Assembly: GCA_025667525.1 (NCBI GenBank)
Contig: CM046874.1
Coordinates: 665,836,963-665,900,962 of the forward strand
Direction: 5' to 3'
Source of the DNA: Glebionis coronaria
Taxonomy: Eukaryota; Streptophyta; Magnoliopsida; Asterales; Asteraceae
DNA: 64,000 nucleotides
The notes under the pieces were generated by a model, which saw only the letters and a list, made by a program, of their open reading frames with translations, ran no database searches and was not told the origin of the DNA. A program made the position numbers and the translations under genes. The stretch's first letter is position 1. Each line of letters starts with the position of its first letter. Below are positions 17,944 through 31,653 of this stretch, piece by piece.

Positions 17944-20845
17944 TGTGAGAACCCGTACTTTTCCAGCATTATTTTATTCTTTTTATTCGTGTTTCTGAAT
18001 TTTCCAACGTATTTCGTTTTCTTGTATTTTATAAGTAAATCCTGAGATTATATTTAATTTTCAATAAATTATACTTTTCAAGTATTTTTGGATCATCGAT
18101 AAATACTTTATCGGGAATTACAATATTCTTATTTATTTTTCCATATTTATTTGAATCAAGTTTTTGATTTAAAATCACCCGCGTGCGTGTTACAACGAGT
18201 TTATTCAGAATCAATGTACAACGAGAATTCATAGTGATCGCGATACCGACGGATGCCCAAAATTTAACGTTTATTTATCGATTGTTTCGATAATTAATAT
18301 TTTCGACGCTTTCGTTTTAATTACGTATTAAGTCGTGTCGGGAAATCGTATAATCATTTTTATGATGCATTGTAACTTTTGAAAAGTATTTTCACGAAAC
18401 CCGAGCCCCGTAAATATTTTCAATATTTACCAATAATCATTTTCTACCCTTTAAACTATTAATTGTTTTTAGGTCCACAAGTTTCAAACTTGGCAACATT
18501 GGTCCCTCCACTTAAACTACCATATATAAACCCGTTTTTACTTCCACCAAAACACATATAATCATTTTTTTTTAAAAAAACACACAAACACTCTTTCCCC
18601 ACCCCTTTGTCGTGACATCCCAACCAAAAACACCCTCAAAAATTTGATTTCCACCTTGATCTAACAAAAACAAAATCAAGACCCATCTCTAATATTTTCT
18701 TGTAATTCTAATGATATTAAATTCAAGCACATGCATCATGTTTCCTAAATTTTATGATTTCATGGTTGTATGATGTTTTAATCATCATGCATGTGTCATT
18801 TTTGGTAAGATCATCTTATTTTGATCACAAAAAGTTGTATATTGATCTTGGGTTTTTGTTAGATTTTGCATGCAAGTGTTTTTAGGAGTGTTTGGTTGAT
18901 GGGAATGATAGTTTAGTGATCCTAGAGGTATGGGAATGAGTGGTTTTGCTTGGAAAATTGATTTGTCATGTTTTCTAAAAGTATAATTTGGGACAGCAGG
19001 TCTTTATCAAATTTTTCATGGGTTTAAGGTCTGAGAAAGGCTAAGACTTTTAATTTCATTGTAGAGTTTTTCTAGACGCTCGTTTTGGTATAAGATAGAG
19101 CTTCTAAGTCCTTACGAGTCAAAAGTTATGCTAGTTTTAGTATTCGTGTACCGGGAGACGCAACTCGGCACAATCCGAAATTATGGCTGATTTTGGGTCG
19201 ACTCTCGGGGACTTTAGGCTTGGTTAGATAGTTGATACTACTGGTTTTCAAAGTTTACAAACTTAGTTTGATGAGTCTAGTAGTGGTTTCAAAATACGGA
19301 TTGTCAAATTAGTACTTTTAAAGTGGTCCACACGGTTTTACAAAACAAGTGCACAAATCTGTCTCAATTTTGGAGTCGAGTAAAGTGTCGAGCTGATGGA
19401 TTTTAAAGTGAGAACTTTGGCTCAAAATTTGGTGAGGTCTTATACAGGTTATAAGTGACCTTGACACCAATTTTCATCTAAAACGGACAAGTCTAGATAG
19501 GGTAGATCGGTGTGTACATTCGGGGTGTACTTGCTGATTTTATTTTGGACACTTAGTTTAATGTTTGTGTTGCGTGAGTTTGAGTATTCACCAACGGACA
19601 TGGTGACTTACTCAAGTGCTTAGTCATTATATAAATGACTTAGCTACTGGTCCGAATAAGGTTAAATAATAGTTTGACTTGTGTTAACTTGGCGTCGTAT
19701 AACGGGTCATTTTCAAGTGTTCAAGTGTTTAAACGAGTAACGTTGGATAAATGGATTCATTTGGTTCGTGTCAATGGTTTTGAAACATGAATACTTTGAA
19801 AACAGTTGAGTCATATTATATTTGGTACATATCGATATTCGATTTCGAGTCTTAACGCGCGCCTTATTTTGATAGGTTGCGGTTTTCGTGTTTCCCCGGG
19901 CATCCATATCGTCGGTGATCGTCTACCACTACCGTTTCTACTTAGTTGCTGAGTACCGTGATTGACTTACCTCGTGGCTAAGGTGAGTTCGTAGCCCCTT
20001 TTTACTTGTACATGGTTTCTAAACACGGGGTGAGATTTTACATGGTGGAACAAAACCAAATTAAAAACTGTATTGCTATCCAGAACTTGTATGTTATTCA
20101 GAACGTGTATGCTTTACAGATGATTTCAATGGTATTATTGCTTTTAGACGTTATCCTTGAGTTTCCTCTACTATCATGAACCGTTAATTGTCCCGTATGC
20201 TTTGCGCTAAGCGCGAATGTTGTGGGTGGATCCATCGAGATTGACAATCCCCGTCCCGATTAACTTGACGCACTAATATTCGTTTATACTTGAGTATTTA
20301 GGCTGAATACTCCCTAGAGGAACTTACGTTTGAGTTAAGCTTCGGTTCATGAGACTAAACAACAATAATATGCATCGTGACTATGTACAATGTACATAGT
20401 TAACCCCCCCTATTACGTGTTTTACAAATTCTATTGTGTTCCACACGTTTACTTCTAAACCTATGAATATCACTCAACTTTGTGTTGACGATTTTACATG
20501 TTTAATCTTAGGTATTATTACTTAGCTTTGCTTGGATGGGAGCCCGCAGGATATTGTCGCAGCTTGGAGATTTCTGTGCTACTTTTGAAAGATTGGTTTT
20601 ATATAAATTATCAGAAGTTTATTCTATCTTTTGGGAAACTTTATGTTATAATTCTAGACGAAATAATAAAATTTTCCGCTTCTAAAACTCTAGGACCTAT
20701 GTTTAAAAACTCTGACCTTTATGATGTAATGTACATGTTTTTATTTCGTCAACTTTGTATGAACTGTAATTCATTGTTTCTTGTACTATGACGTGTTACC
20801 CCCTCGTTGCCTAGTTGTTCCATGTCAGATTTTGGGGGTCTCACA
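17944..20845 (+). repeat. Element B 3' LTR
   Basis: Near-identical partner of 10386-13291, with its TATA box at 18521-18530 (CATATATAAA). It is followed by the second AGGTG. Confidence 0.9.
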
Positions 20846-20850
20846 AGGTG

Positions 20851-21134
20851 ATGGTGTATTAATAAGGGAAGGTGATGGATAAATTTGATGTTGAGGTGTA
20901 AACGGTATTTCTTCATTATATGCTCGCATAACTTGCATATAAAACATCTCTTGGGATTGTCTGACCTTTAGATGGGTTTTCTGAGGTATCATAAGAATTA
21001 TTCGTCGGAAGATTGGAAATATACTTTGGGAAGTCGTCAGGAATACTTGCAAAACGTGAATCTTCTGAAGCCGATAAGATGATAATAAGAGGAAAATAGG
21101 AATACATATTTCTAGAGACATCAATTAATAACAT
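20851..21134 (-). pseudogene. Element A upstream ORF, N-terminal remnant
   Basis: The minus-strand frame includes SASEDSRFASIPDDFPKY and NNSYDTSENP, a Ser/Asp/Glu-rich beginning like the SSSDDSTSTG start of the upstream ORF in element D. It lies at the same place, shortly after the PBS. The reading shifts frame near 20916 and is then cut by the insertion of element B. The homology is inferred from position and composition. Confidence 0.45.
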
Positions 21135-21337
21135 AACTTATTTATAATAGTCACGTTATATTACGCACACATAAGCATAATATCACTTATACATCATTCT
21201 TGTACCAGCACTGGTATTAACATAATATTATTTTTACATCATTTTGTAGCAGCATTGGCATTGGCACAGAGGACTTTCTTGAAATTATTTTAAAATTAGT
21301 TATAGTCAAGATTTTAATTCTTTTTCTCTATAACCAT

Positions 21338-21351
21338 GGCTCTGGGTACCA
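21338..21351 (-). other. Element A primer-binding site
   Basis: The minus strand reads TGGTACCCAGAGCC, a diverged initiator tRNA-Met site, three bases from the LTR border, followed by ATGGTTATAGAG as in related elements. Confidence 0.75.
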
Positions 21352-21354
21352 ACT

Positions 21355-24275
21355 TGTAATACCCTCATTTTTCACATATAGCAGCGGAAGCTAATCTGGG
21401 GTATTACTTCATAGAACACACTTCATAATAATATAAAACAAACTCAAAAGATTGCTTAAATCAAATTTATTTATATATCATTCAAAAATCAAAGTTTTAT
21501 AACATGAGGTTCCCAAAATATATAAGAATAATTTCAAGATCGTGCCTCTTCATGCCATCCTTGTGCTGCTCTATGCTATCAGTCACAAATACCTGAAATA
21601 TATGCTTAAAAGTCAACACAAAGGTTGAGTGAATTTATAGGTTTGAAATAAAATTTTGAATACATGTTCTACCACTTGAGGTACGTTACTATTCGCCCAT
21701 AAAAACAATATTTTATTGCACTAAGCTCATAACATCAAAACTAACGAGAGTTCACCGAAGTGAACGCCATGACATATTGTCATGACAAGTAACCCACATG
21801 GATAGGACCCATTATTTCTAATAAAGTGTGCTCGATTACCCACACGGGCGAGTAACACAAATAAGATTCGTTACTTCTAATAGATCAATTTACATTATTA
21901 GCGACACATAACAGTGTTAATGACTTATGAAATTTTAGAAACAAGTAACAAGTTTGGGCACTCGTGCAATAACATATTTCAATAAAATCATACAGGTAAA
22001 AAATACATGTATTTCAGTTTTAGCATATATCCCCCTCACGGGATTTCAAATCATTTAGAAAACATAAAAGGTGAGGCTATGAACTCACTTGGCATCCATA
22101 AAGTCTGAGCTGCATCTAATAAATTTCATTCACAAACAAATAACTTGGTCTCACACACTTAGGTCAACATATATGTATATATATATCAAGTATTTATCTT
22201 CAGTTCCAAGTTTTAAGTATTATTTTGTGATATTTGCCTAAGATTCATAGTTTGTTGAAGTATCACATCATTTTACGGGCCATCATACTTCAGGAGCCAT
22301 TCTATAAACGTTTGAGGAGCGAGGGCACATTAAATCGTAAACCCAATCACCCAATCAAAACGTGATATCGAGAAGGAACATCTTTAGTACAAAGCTCCCT
22401 ACTAACATGACATGTTTATTACTTTCTTCCAATGATATGTATAGTATTTATATTTTACATAATTACATTTTGAACCCTTATAGTTATAAGTTTAACTTAT
22501 TTATACTTTTAAACCTTAAAGTATATAGTTAAGTATTTATATTTTTAACCTTCTCATATTAACCTAAAGGTTTAAAACTTTACAATATCAATCCTTATAG
22601 TTTTAAATTTAGTAAACTGACACATTTGGCCCAAAATATTTATAGTTCAAAAATGACAGTTTTAGTCCCTAGACTTGTTTAAAATTATATAACCAGCTTA
22701 AATTTAAACAAAATGATCTAGGAACTTAAAACAAAGTTTATAAACATATTTCTAATCATAATAACATTATTTTCCATATGTATAGATTTTGAAGTAGATT
22801 ATAACTCATTGTTTTATTAGATTACAAACTCGGGTTTTATTACATCTTTAGCTTATTACTTCCAATTTAAATCATTATATGAACCAAGACTTTTCAAAAT
22901 AGCTTGTTTAGATTATAACTAAACTTATTAAAGACATATAACATAAAAAAAACTTATTGAACAACGTGGATACTTACAAATAATAAAATTGGGAATATAA
23001 GTCTTATAATAGGGCACATGGATGATATATTCTTCACAACTCTTCAAGGACTCTTGGAACTTATTATAAGGCTTTCTACTGATCTAAAGAACTTATTAGG
23101 ACTTCAATGTAGGCTTTAGAACAAAAGGTTTGGGTGTTTATATGTGAAATTAAAGGATGATATGAAAATAAACCTAAAGACCTCTATTTATACTCTTTTC
23201 AACACTTAGCCTCCAAGTTAAGGATATGAACGTCTAGGACATGTGTTATGGTGACTTAGGGATGCTAGGAACATATCTATGCAAGGTGTAAAAAGCTTAG
23301 AGATTATGGATAGCTTTAGGATACATAAAGTACCATTTTAAAAAGTTTTAATCATTCCTTTCTAACAAACCAAGCAACTAGGTAATGTACCTACTTTGTT
23401 GGATGCTTAAGGTTGTAAATACCTTAGATATTTTGATATGAATGTTTCAATTAGGGAGATGAGGCGTTTGAATGGGTTTTGGAGGGAAAAAACCTAGGCG
23501 TATTCATTATTAGGGCTTGTAACTTTGTAACTTTGTAATTATTTTAATTAAGTGTTTAGGAAAGTGATTAGTGATGGATTAGGGAGTAATTAGGGTTTAT
23601 AAATTGTAATTAGGACTTTTGGATCCTTGCTTTGAAGCTTAACCTAAGCTTAAAGTAAAATTGGGAAGAAAAACCTAGCCGGGTTAGTGTTTCTAGTGAT
23701 TTAGGATTCAATCCTTGTTAAAACTATTATTCTCACTTTGTCTACTGATGTAAACTAAATTTATATTTCCTATATTGTCTCTAATATGTTTATAGAGTTT
23801 CTACACTTGTTTTAATAAGTTATTGCAAGGAGAAATGTCTAAAGTGTAAAAATACCTATTTTGACCTAATTTATAAGTCATGCATTGAAATGTTGTACTT
23901 TGTGCATTAGGGTGGTTGTACCTTATACTAGGATAATTTTATTAACAAAATTTAATGATAATGAAGTTTGTACACTTGTTATAAAAGACTATGCTTTGAT
24001 TCTAAGTGAAATGGGTAATATAGGGATTTTTAGGTAATATGCCTAAATGACTTGTACCTTGAGCTTAGGGATTTGTAACTAAGGTTTTAAATTGAAATAA
24101 TACTTATAAATGATCTATCATAACTTGTACATAATGCTTGATTACTTATTTATAAGTATTGTGTAGTTATATTGCTTCAAATTTGGGTTTATAAGTGATT
24201 TCTAGAGTTTCGAAGGATTTTAGGGCATCATAGTTATATTTGAGATGTTCTTATCAGTATGATATTTATAGGATT
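21355..24275 (-). repeat. Element A 5' LTR, inner part
   Basis: This matches 2889-7500 without the TA/fold-back block. The minus strand has an intact TATA box, GTATAAATAGAGG, near 23185-23195. Element C interrupts it after TATAGGATT. The uninterrupted sequence in the other LTR (near 7510, TATAGGATTATTTTTAG) is the empty site. Confidence 0.85.
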
Positions 24276-24596
24276 TGTAGGATATGTAAATCTTGCTTAT
24301 CTTTTAGAGAGAGAAAGAGATAGAAAGATGGTGGATTACACACAATTCTAGAGAGAGAAACTTAATAAGAACTATGTGAAAAATGATTAACCACACACCC
24401 TCTCCATCAAAGGAGAGGGTTTATATACCCAAGCCTTGTGATGGGCTTGGGCTTACAATGTTGGGCCGGCCTACACATGTCGTAGGCTAGGCTTGACTTT
24501 GTTTGTTTAATAAAGATATCTAGACTACGAGCTACTACTTAATATATTGTCGGAGTGACCGAATCTTCCTAAATACGTAAAAACGTATTTCCAACA
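24276..24596 (-). repeat. Element C 3' LTR
   Basis: 321 bp. The minus strand has a TATA box (GGGTATATAAACCC, about 24418-24435). The flanking purine tract at 24597-24612 (minus strand TCCCTTAGGGGGATAT) shows that this is the 3' LTR. Confidence 0.93.
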
Positions 24597-24612
24597 ATAT
24601 CCCCCTAAGGGA

Positions 24613-27458
24613 GGTCACTCCAAACAAGGGGGTTACCCGAGTTACAATAATGAAATAAACCTAGCATACTATGCTTGTCTTGAGCTCGTAGTCTTCGTCT
24701 TTCTTTTTTTTTCTTTTCTGGTGAACATGCTAATGTGATCTTTGATATCAATCTTTAGCATCAATCTCTTGCCTTGATCTCGTGCATCCATCACTTGTGA
24801 TCTTCGCCTCTTCGTGACACCATGTCCCACATACTTATACCTTCGTAATTCTTGAAAGCTTTAGAGTTCGATACAGCGGAAGACTTAACTTTTAGGCTTT
24901 CTTGAATTTGATGAGGTATTAAGTGCATAAAGTATAAGCATGCGGGGACGACTTCTTCTTGGATCCCGCAACGCCACCGTCTTCAAATTCCGCAACATAA
25001 GTAGACACGAACGAAATGGCTTTGAACATTTCATTCTAATTCGGTAGCATTTTACCTCCGGTCGGTGAAGACCGTTGGACGATATTAGATATCGTACCCG
25101 TGACGGATAGTTTCAATTAAGTAACTTCCTGACAGGATTTCGCGGGTAAACCCGTTCTCTTTATTCGACCGTCCAAAGCTGACTGCGAACATAAAGAGTG
25201 AATCATTTGGATAATAATATCCGCATGATTTGAATCTGTCAATTCATGTTCCTGGAACAAGTGAAATTCAATTAAGAACCGCACCATCGTTGCTTTCCAG
25301 TTGTCACGAGCTTGATTCGTATAAAATCTTGCAAGTTACCTACCAAGTGCTGTTTGAGGTTAACACTAGAAGGATTTCCACTCATCACTGTGAACTCTAA
25401 GGTATCACTCTGAGTGTTCTGGCAAGATCACTAAGATATTGCGTAGAGGCCTAGAACGTGTTTAGATTCAGTTAAGAATTAAACAGCTGTTGCTTTCCAG
25501 TTATCACAAGTTTGATTCATAAAGAATCGCACAAGTCACCTACCATAAGCTTTTTGATATTCGCTCAAGAAGGATTTCCATCTTCATTGTAAATACTTTC
25601 GTATTACTCAGATGTTCAGGCAAGATCACGAAGATTTTGCGTAGGACTCTTAAGATCTTTCTTACTTTTCACAGTATGTGAAGAAGCAAGGAAATGTGAA
25701 AGTGTGTCCTAATGAGATATTTGATGATCTCAAATGACTCTAGACTCGATCGTGCATTTTGGATTTTAGTGATCGGAGGCTGGAGAGGAGTGCCACCATT
25801 TCAATACCAATTTATTCGGAGTGAATAAATCAATAGATAACGTGTTGTCTCCGTGTAATTAAAACAAATACCTTTTGAGAGATATCTGAGTTAGCTGGGA
25901 TGGGTTGTGCATTGCATCACTGGGTCCATGATGTCTTATCTTCAATATCTAGCATCATTAAAAATGATCTCAATAGCATATGTATTGACCCGGTTTCTGC
26001 CTAAAGTTGTAAGGAGGGCTTCTTTCTTTACACCCTTTATCTTTACAATTCTTTTTCATTCTTCAACCCCTTCAATGCTTACCAATACGTCATAACTAGC
26101 ACCTTGTTGTGATTGTTCCAGTGCTAACTTAAGTACTTGGTCGGCATTCAACTACGTTCACAATCTTTCTCCAACTTTCCTAAGGACGACTATTTCTAGC
26201 TATGGAATGTCCTTGGGAAGATTCCTCCGGTTCTGGAAGAATCATAGGACTTAACCTATCCTACCATCCTTATGTCACCACAATCTTCATCGTCGTGAAA
26301 TAAATAGGTTTTGGGTAAGTATAAATCACCATGAAATCCATTTTTGATATGCAAATCCATTTTGCTCCCCCTTAACATATGCCACGATATTCGAAAACAT
26401 TTCGCATATGTCAGGATGAGCCAGCACATTAAGTCAAACCATTTGTGATAATATCCCATATTAAATCACATTTTCTCCCCCATATTAAGAATATTAACCC
26501 AATCGATGTTTTTAATATCAATTGATTTAATAAAGTTTTAACAAAGGTTTTGGGAAGAAAAATGCAAGTCCGTTTTATCTTCATGATACCAAATGTATGA
26601 GATATGATACTGATTTGTAACATGATCACATATTCACCATATTTAGAAAATAATTGACAAGGTTGGACCTGATAGATGAGAACATCATATGAGAAGATCA
26701 AATGGTTCTTGTCAGCATATGTTGGTCGCCTCGTCACGTCGGAAGTCATCTCTTGACACCACATGTACGATTGGTATTCTTGTCTTGACACCAACTTGTG
26801 AACTAGGCACGTTCGGCATCAAAGATTCTGAATGCTTGACAATTGCTCCCCCTCAATTGTTGACCCGTGTTCTATCGAAAGAGCTGTAGTCGTCGGTTGA
26901 GTAGTCGCATCGTCGAGTATGTAGATACCAATTGTAGATAGCTATGGTTGTAGAGATGATAGCTTCATAACAACAAGACTTCTCTTGTTTTAACAAATAA
27001 ATGCACTGAGGCGTACATATATTTGTGTTAGACCAAGTTATAAAGTAAACTTGATCCCTTACAAGGTTTTAAAGTAAACCTTGCCCGAGAAAATTAATTC
27101 CCGTTGAGAGCCAAAGCTTTCATAGGAAATACTTGACTTTAATGTGAAAACCGGGTTACAGTCTGATATAACTACAAGCCATTTAGGCATGTTTTATGAA
27201 ATATTTACAACTTTTGTACGAACTCTATTTATGGCGTCGTGTCGATATTAATCAACATTTCTAAGGCCGTAAATATTATCGTACCAAAAGACATTCCTTT
27301 TAAAAATAAAGTAAAAATATTTTTGGATTTTTCTAGATTTTTCAATTTTTATGGTTTTTATCTGGTTTTATATTTTTGAATTTGGTTTTGTGGATAAAAA
27401 TATAAACAATATATACAGATGATCACCAAGGATACGGAGAATAGTTTTACCACCACTA
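24613..27458 (-). other. Element C 3' region, non-coding
   Basis: About 2.8 kb between the RNase H stop and the purine tract, unusually long for Copia. I find no protein motif. It contains an imperfect tandem duplication (next entry). Confidence 0.65.
25285..25650. repeat. Imperfect tandem duplication of about 190-200 bp
   Basis: The blocks starting GCTTTCCAGTTGTCACGAGC (about 25292) and GCTTTCCAGTTATCACAAGT (about 25491) run in parallel through AGAAGGATTTCCA and GGCAAGATCAC to TTGCGTAG. The two copies are clearly diverged. Confidence 0.7.
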
Positions 27459-29195
27459 TTATTTTGCTTCATCTGCCAGTTCCTTTAGAGTCTCAGGCGA
27501 GAAAGTTCTCATTCCTAGCTTGTCGGCCAAAAATTCAATTCGAGTGCGATCTAAAGCCTTCGTGAAAATATCCGCCAATTGATACTCGGATCGGACAAAG
27601 TAAAGCTCGATTACTCCATTTTCCACTTGCTCCTTGATGAAGTGGTAGCGAATGTCAATGTGCTTCGACCGGGAGAATTGAACATTGTTGCAGCATAAGG
27701 CAATTGAACTTTTGTTGTCGCAGTACATCGGAATCTTGTTGAAACCTAGACCATAGTCGGTTAATTGCGATCTCATCCAAAGAATTTGAGCACAGCAACC
27801 GGACATAGCTATATATTCTGCTTCCGTACTTGAAATTGCAGCACTTTTCTGCCTTTTTGATGCCCAACTAATTAGTCGATCTCCTAGTAGTTGCAAAGTT
27901 CCACTCGTGCTACGCCTTGTATCTTGACAACCCGCGTGATCCGCATCAGCATATGCCATAAGTGCAATCGAAGCGTCCTTCGAATACCAAAGTCCCTGAT
28001 TAATGGTTCCTTTAAGATATCGAAAGATCCGTTTCACAGTAGCCAAGTGTAACTCAGTAGGCCGAGTTTGATACCGAGCACACATACATATAATAAACTG
28101 AAGATCAGGTCGACTAGCTGTGATATACAAAAGAGTACCAATCATTCCACGATACAGTGTCGGATCAACGGCTACTCCATGTGGATCTTCATCAATCTTA
28201 GTTCGTTCCACCATTAGAGTATCCACGGGGTCGCAAGATTCCATCTTATATTTCTTAAGCGATTCAAGGGCATACTTGGATTGATTGATAAAGATGCCTC
28301 TGGGACTCTGAGATATCTGAAGACCTAAGAAGAATGATACCTTGCCCATCATTGACATCTTAAACTTGGAAGACATGAGTGTCCCAAACTCATCCGATAA
28401 GGTTTGGGTCGAGGATGCAAATATAATATCATCAACATATATTTGTACCATAATCATATCTTTACCTCGTTTCTGAATGAACAGCGTGGGATCCACCTTG
28501 CCTTTAGCGAAGCCTTGTGTAATGAGGAATTGTGATAATAGATCATACCATGCGCGTGGAGCTTGCTTCAACCCATAAAGAGCCTTCTTAAGCTTGTACA
28601 CATGATTAGGATAATTAGGATTCACAAAACCCTCTGGCTGTTGAACATAGACCTCTTCCTTGATTTCACCATTCAGAAATGCCATCTTTACATCCATTTG
28701 ATAGACGATCATATTCATGTGGGCTGCATAAGCGAGGAATAGTCTAATAGCTTCCAAACGGGCAACAGGTGCAAAGGATTCCATAAACTCGATGCCCAAT
28801 AATTGCTTGTATCCACGAGCTACTAGTCGAGCTTTGTTCTTTAATATTCCGCCTAACTCATCGAGTTTCACCTTGTAAACCCATTTCAAAGTGAGTAACT
28901 GCACTTGATCCGGGCATGGGACAAGTTCCCATACTTCAAGACGTATGAATTCGTTAAGTTCTTCTTGCATAGCTTCTATCCAACATGATTGAGTAAAAGC
29001 TTGTTGCCATGTCTTAGGTTCAACTTCAGTGAGAAAAGCATCAAAGTGACAAAACATTACACTTTCTTGTAACTGACTTCGTGTGGATACTGGACGATTA
29101 GGGTCACCAATAATAGAATCTATTGGATGATCCTTTGTCCACTTGCTGTCATGTTCACGAATCCGTGGATTAGAGTAAACTGTAGAAGGAGCTTC
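27459..29195 (-). pseudogene. Element C reverse transcriptase and RNase H
   Basis: Open from the stop at 29196-29198 to the natural end at 27459; the first ATG is at 29057. Read leftward it shows the Copia RT start ([23 protein letters not shown]), [24 protein letters not shown], the catalytic YVDDIIFAS, then RNase H with [16 protein letters not shown] and LADIFTKAL near the C-terminus. Length and motifs are complete. It lies in the same frame as the upstream integrase, separated only by one amber codon, which probably arose from CAG. As part of a polyprotein with no start of its own it is not expressed normally. Confidence 0.9.
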
Positions 29196-29198
29196 CTA

Positions 29199-30925
29199 TG
29201 AGGTGGACGACCCGACTTGATTAGGGTCGGGAATAGGTACACCAAAGAATGGAAGTTCACGCATTTGAGCGAATTCCAAATCGTGATCATCATCATCCTC
29301 TTCATCATCAATGATCATGACATGGGTATTTGAAACATGTGTTGGTTGAGAATTACTTGTTGAGGGTATATCTTGACCAATTGTAGGTGCAGATGTGTCT
29401 GATTGCGCTTCGGTTGCTGGAGTGACAACTTCGGTTACCGGAGCTATTACCTCAGGGTCTGGAGCAAATATACTTGGAGGATTAAACAATTCATCAAAGA
29501 ACGGTTGAAACAACGTATCCCATTCAGTCCTAGAAGGTGGTGTAAATGATGATGAAGCAGGGTTGTTTGGGACATGACCAGAACTAATGTTACTGGGTCC
29601 CATTTCATGAAGTGCGGGTTCAGAGCTGCTTTGCTCAGAAGCCATTGCTGTCAGCTCATTAAAATCAACATTCATAGTTTCGAGGATCTTGCGAGAGTTA
29701 TGGTTGTAGATTCGGTATGCCTTCTTTTCGGGGGCGTAACCAATGAAAATACCAATATCAGCCTTTGGTTGAAGTTTTTCCAAATTGTCACCATCATTAT
29801 TTGGATAGCAAATAGAACCAAATACATGAAGATATGATAAATCTGGTACTTTACCATGGAGAAGCTCATAAGGTGTTTTACCATGGCGTTTACGAATTAG
29901 TGACCGGTTTTGGGTGTACACTGCTGTAGATACTGCTTCTGCCCATAAAAACAATGGAGCCTTTGCGTAAATTAACATCGTTCGAGCAGCTTCCATAAGT
30001 GTGCGATTTCGCCTTTCAACGACACCGTTTTGTTGTGGAGTGCGTGCAACGGATGTTTCATGAGATACGCCAACTTCTTCATAATAATCACGCAAAATTT
30101 GATTCACAAATTCGGTTCCATTATCTGTACGAATGCGTCGGACAGTAGTGTTGAGACGCACTTGAATCATCTTGAGAAATCCGATGATGAATTTAGGTGC
30201 CTCATTTTTTGCTTTAAGAAATTTCACCCATGTAAATCGAGAGTAATCATCGACAATGACGAGGATGTACTTTTTGCCACTAAGACTTTCAACACGCATT
30301 GGCCCACAAAGATCCATATGCAATAGATAAAGTTTCTCTTGGTTGGTGTCTTCCGTCTTGGGTTTGTAAGATTTCTTAGTGCTTTTCCCCATTGTACACG
30401 CGGAACACAAATGATCCTTGTGAAATGAAAGTTTAGGAAGACCACGAACAAGTTCGTTTTTCGCCAAATGATTAATAGCGTCAAAGTTAAGATGAGATAA
30501 CCGTCGATGCCATAACCATGACTTAGTCTTCGATGTTTTGGAGAGAAGACATACGGGAGAGGCGGCCATCATGTCTTGTAGAGACAAAGTATACAAATTA
30601 TTCCCTCGAGTACCTTTCAATAAATCAACCCCTTCCAAATTACGAATGAAGCGGGTATGCTCTCGAAAAGCGACTTCTAGGTTTGCATCACAAAATTGTC
30701 CAACAGAAAATAAGTTATGACCAAGACCTTCCACGTAATACACTCTTTAAATTATAACATTCCCAATATGATATTCACCATAACCCATTATCTTTGCAAT
30801 ATGATCATTTCCAAATCGAACCGTACCAAGAAACTTGCTGACGAAATTTCTGAGCTGAGAGCGATCTCCGGTCATATGCTTGGAGCAACCAGAGTCCAAA
30901 TACCGGAGAACAATTTGGACCACCT
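29199..30925 (-). pseudogene. Element C protease end and integrase
   Basis: The minus strand shows the protease active site LDSGCSKHMTGD near 30905-30870. A TAA at 30747 follows, then VYYVEGLGHNLFSVGQF (GAG-pre-integrase), the HHCC zinc site (HRRLSHLNFDAINHL ... CSACTMGK), and integrase catalytic residues in HMDLCGPM, RTDNGTEF and NGVVERRNRT, then a Ser/Pro/Asp-rich linker ending at the amber codon 29196-29198. The TAA and TAG both fit C-to-T changes in glutamine codons. Comparison with the family pattern places a one-base deletion near 30926, where the gag frame and pol frame part. Confidence 0.88.
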
Positions 30926-31648
30926 GTTTTCAACAACAACAGTAGACAATGCATTGGAAACTATTGGTTCCGGAGTGTTAGCAGATACAGATAAAATATT
31001 ATCAGAATTGCTAACATTTTTGTGACCCTTAGATTTCCTGCGTTTTCAAATGTGAGTCTTAGCACTAACAGGTTTTACTGTTCCAACTTTCTTAGGTTTT
31101 GGATTATTCACGGGCACTACAGTGGGAGTAGACCTATTTAAAGGGCACTTAGTTGCTACAGTAGTGTCAGTGTTCCTAGTTAAAGGACACGCTTGTGTTT
31201 TGGTAGCCTTGGTACTCCTAGTTAAAGGGCACGCTTTCTTCGCTGTAGTGGGAGTGATCCTAGTTAAAGGGCACATATTTCCTACTATAGTGAAAGTTCT
31301 ACCGGTGGGGCGCCACATCCAACCAACTTGGGTTAACACTTTCCCAGTCGGTTTCCATTCTAATCCATTTTTACGGGCATGCATCTCATTCACATGGTCA
31401 ATAAGGCAAGAATTATGACGACTAGAAAACATACATTCATTGCAATTCCAATATTTCAAATTCGAATTCACACTAGGCTTAGAACGCTGCACAACCGTAG
31501 AGCCTTTAGTTTTAGCTACATGATTCTTTTTATTCAAAACAAAAATAACATTCCTAGGATGGTTTAGTACATCAACTGGCGTATCATTTGGAGTAAAGAC
31601 CGGTGCTTGGATTGGTGGAAGTTCATTAGAGTAGAAAGCTTGTGCTGG
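30926..31648 (-). pseudogene. Element C gag C-terminal part and linker
   Basis: Minus strand, downstream half of gag after the site where D inserted. It reads QAFYSNELPPIQAPVF, a CNECMFSSRHNSCLIDHV segment (Cys-x2-Cys and His, not a standard CCHC knuckle), then repeated CPLTR motifs: CPLTRIT, CPLTRST, CPLTRNT and CPLNRST about every 14-20 residues. A TGA lies at 31046-31048, probably from CGA, after which KRRKSKGHKNV continues. I see no retroviral-type CCHC knuckle in either half of gag. Confidence 0.75.
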
Positions 31649-31653
31649 TTGTG
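31649..31653. repeat. Target-site duplication of element D, left copy (TTGTG)
   Basis: TTGTG precedes TGTGACATTCG and is repeated at 44510-44514 after the right LTR. Confidence 0.93.
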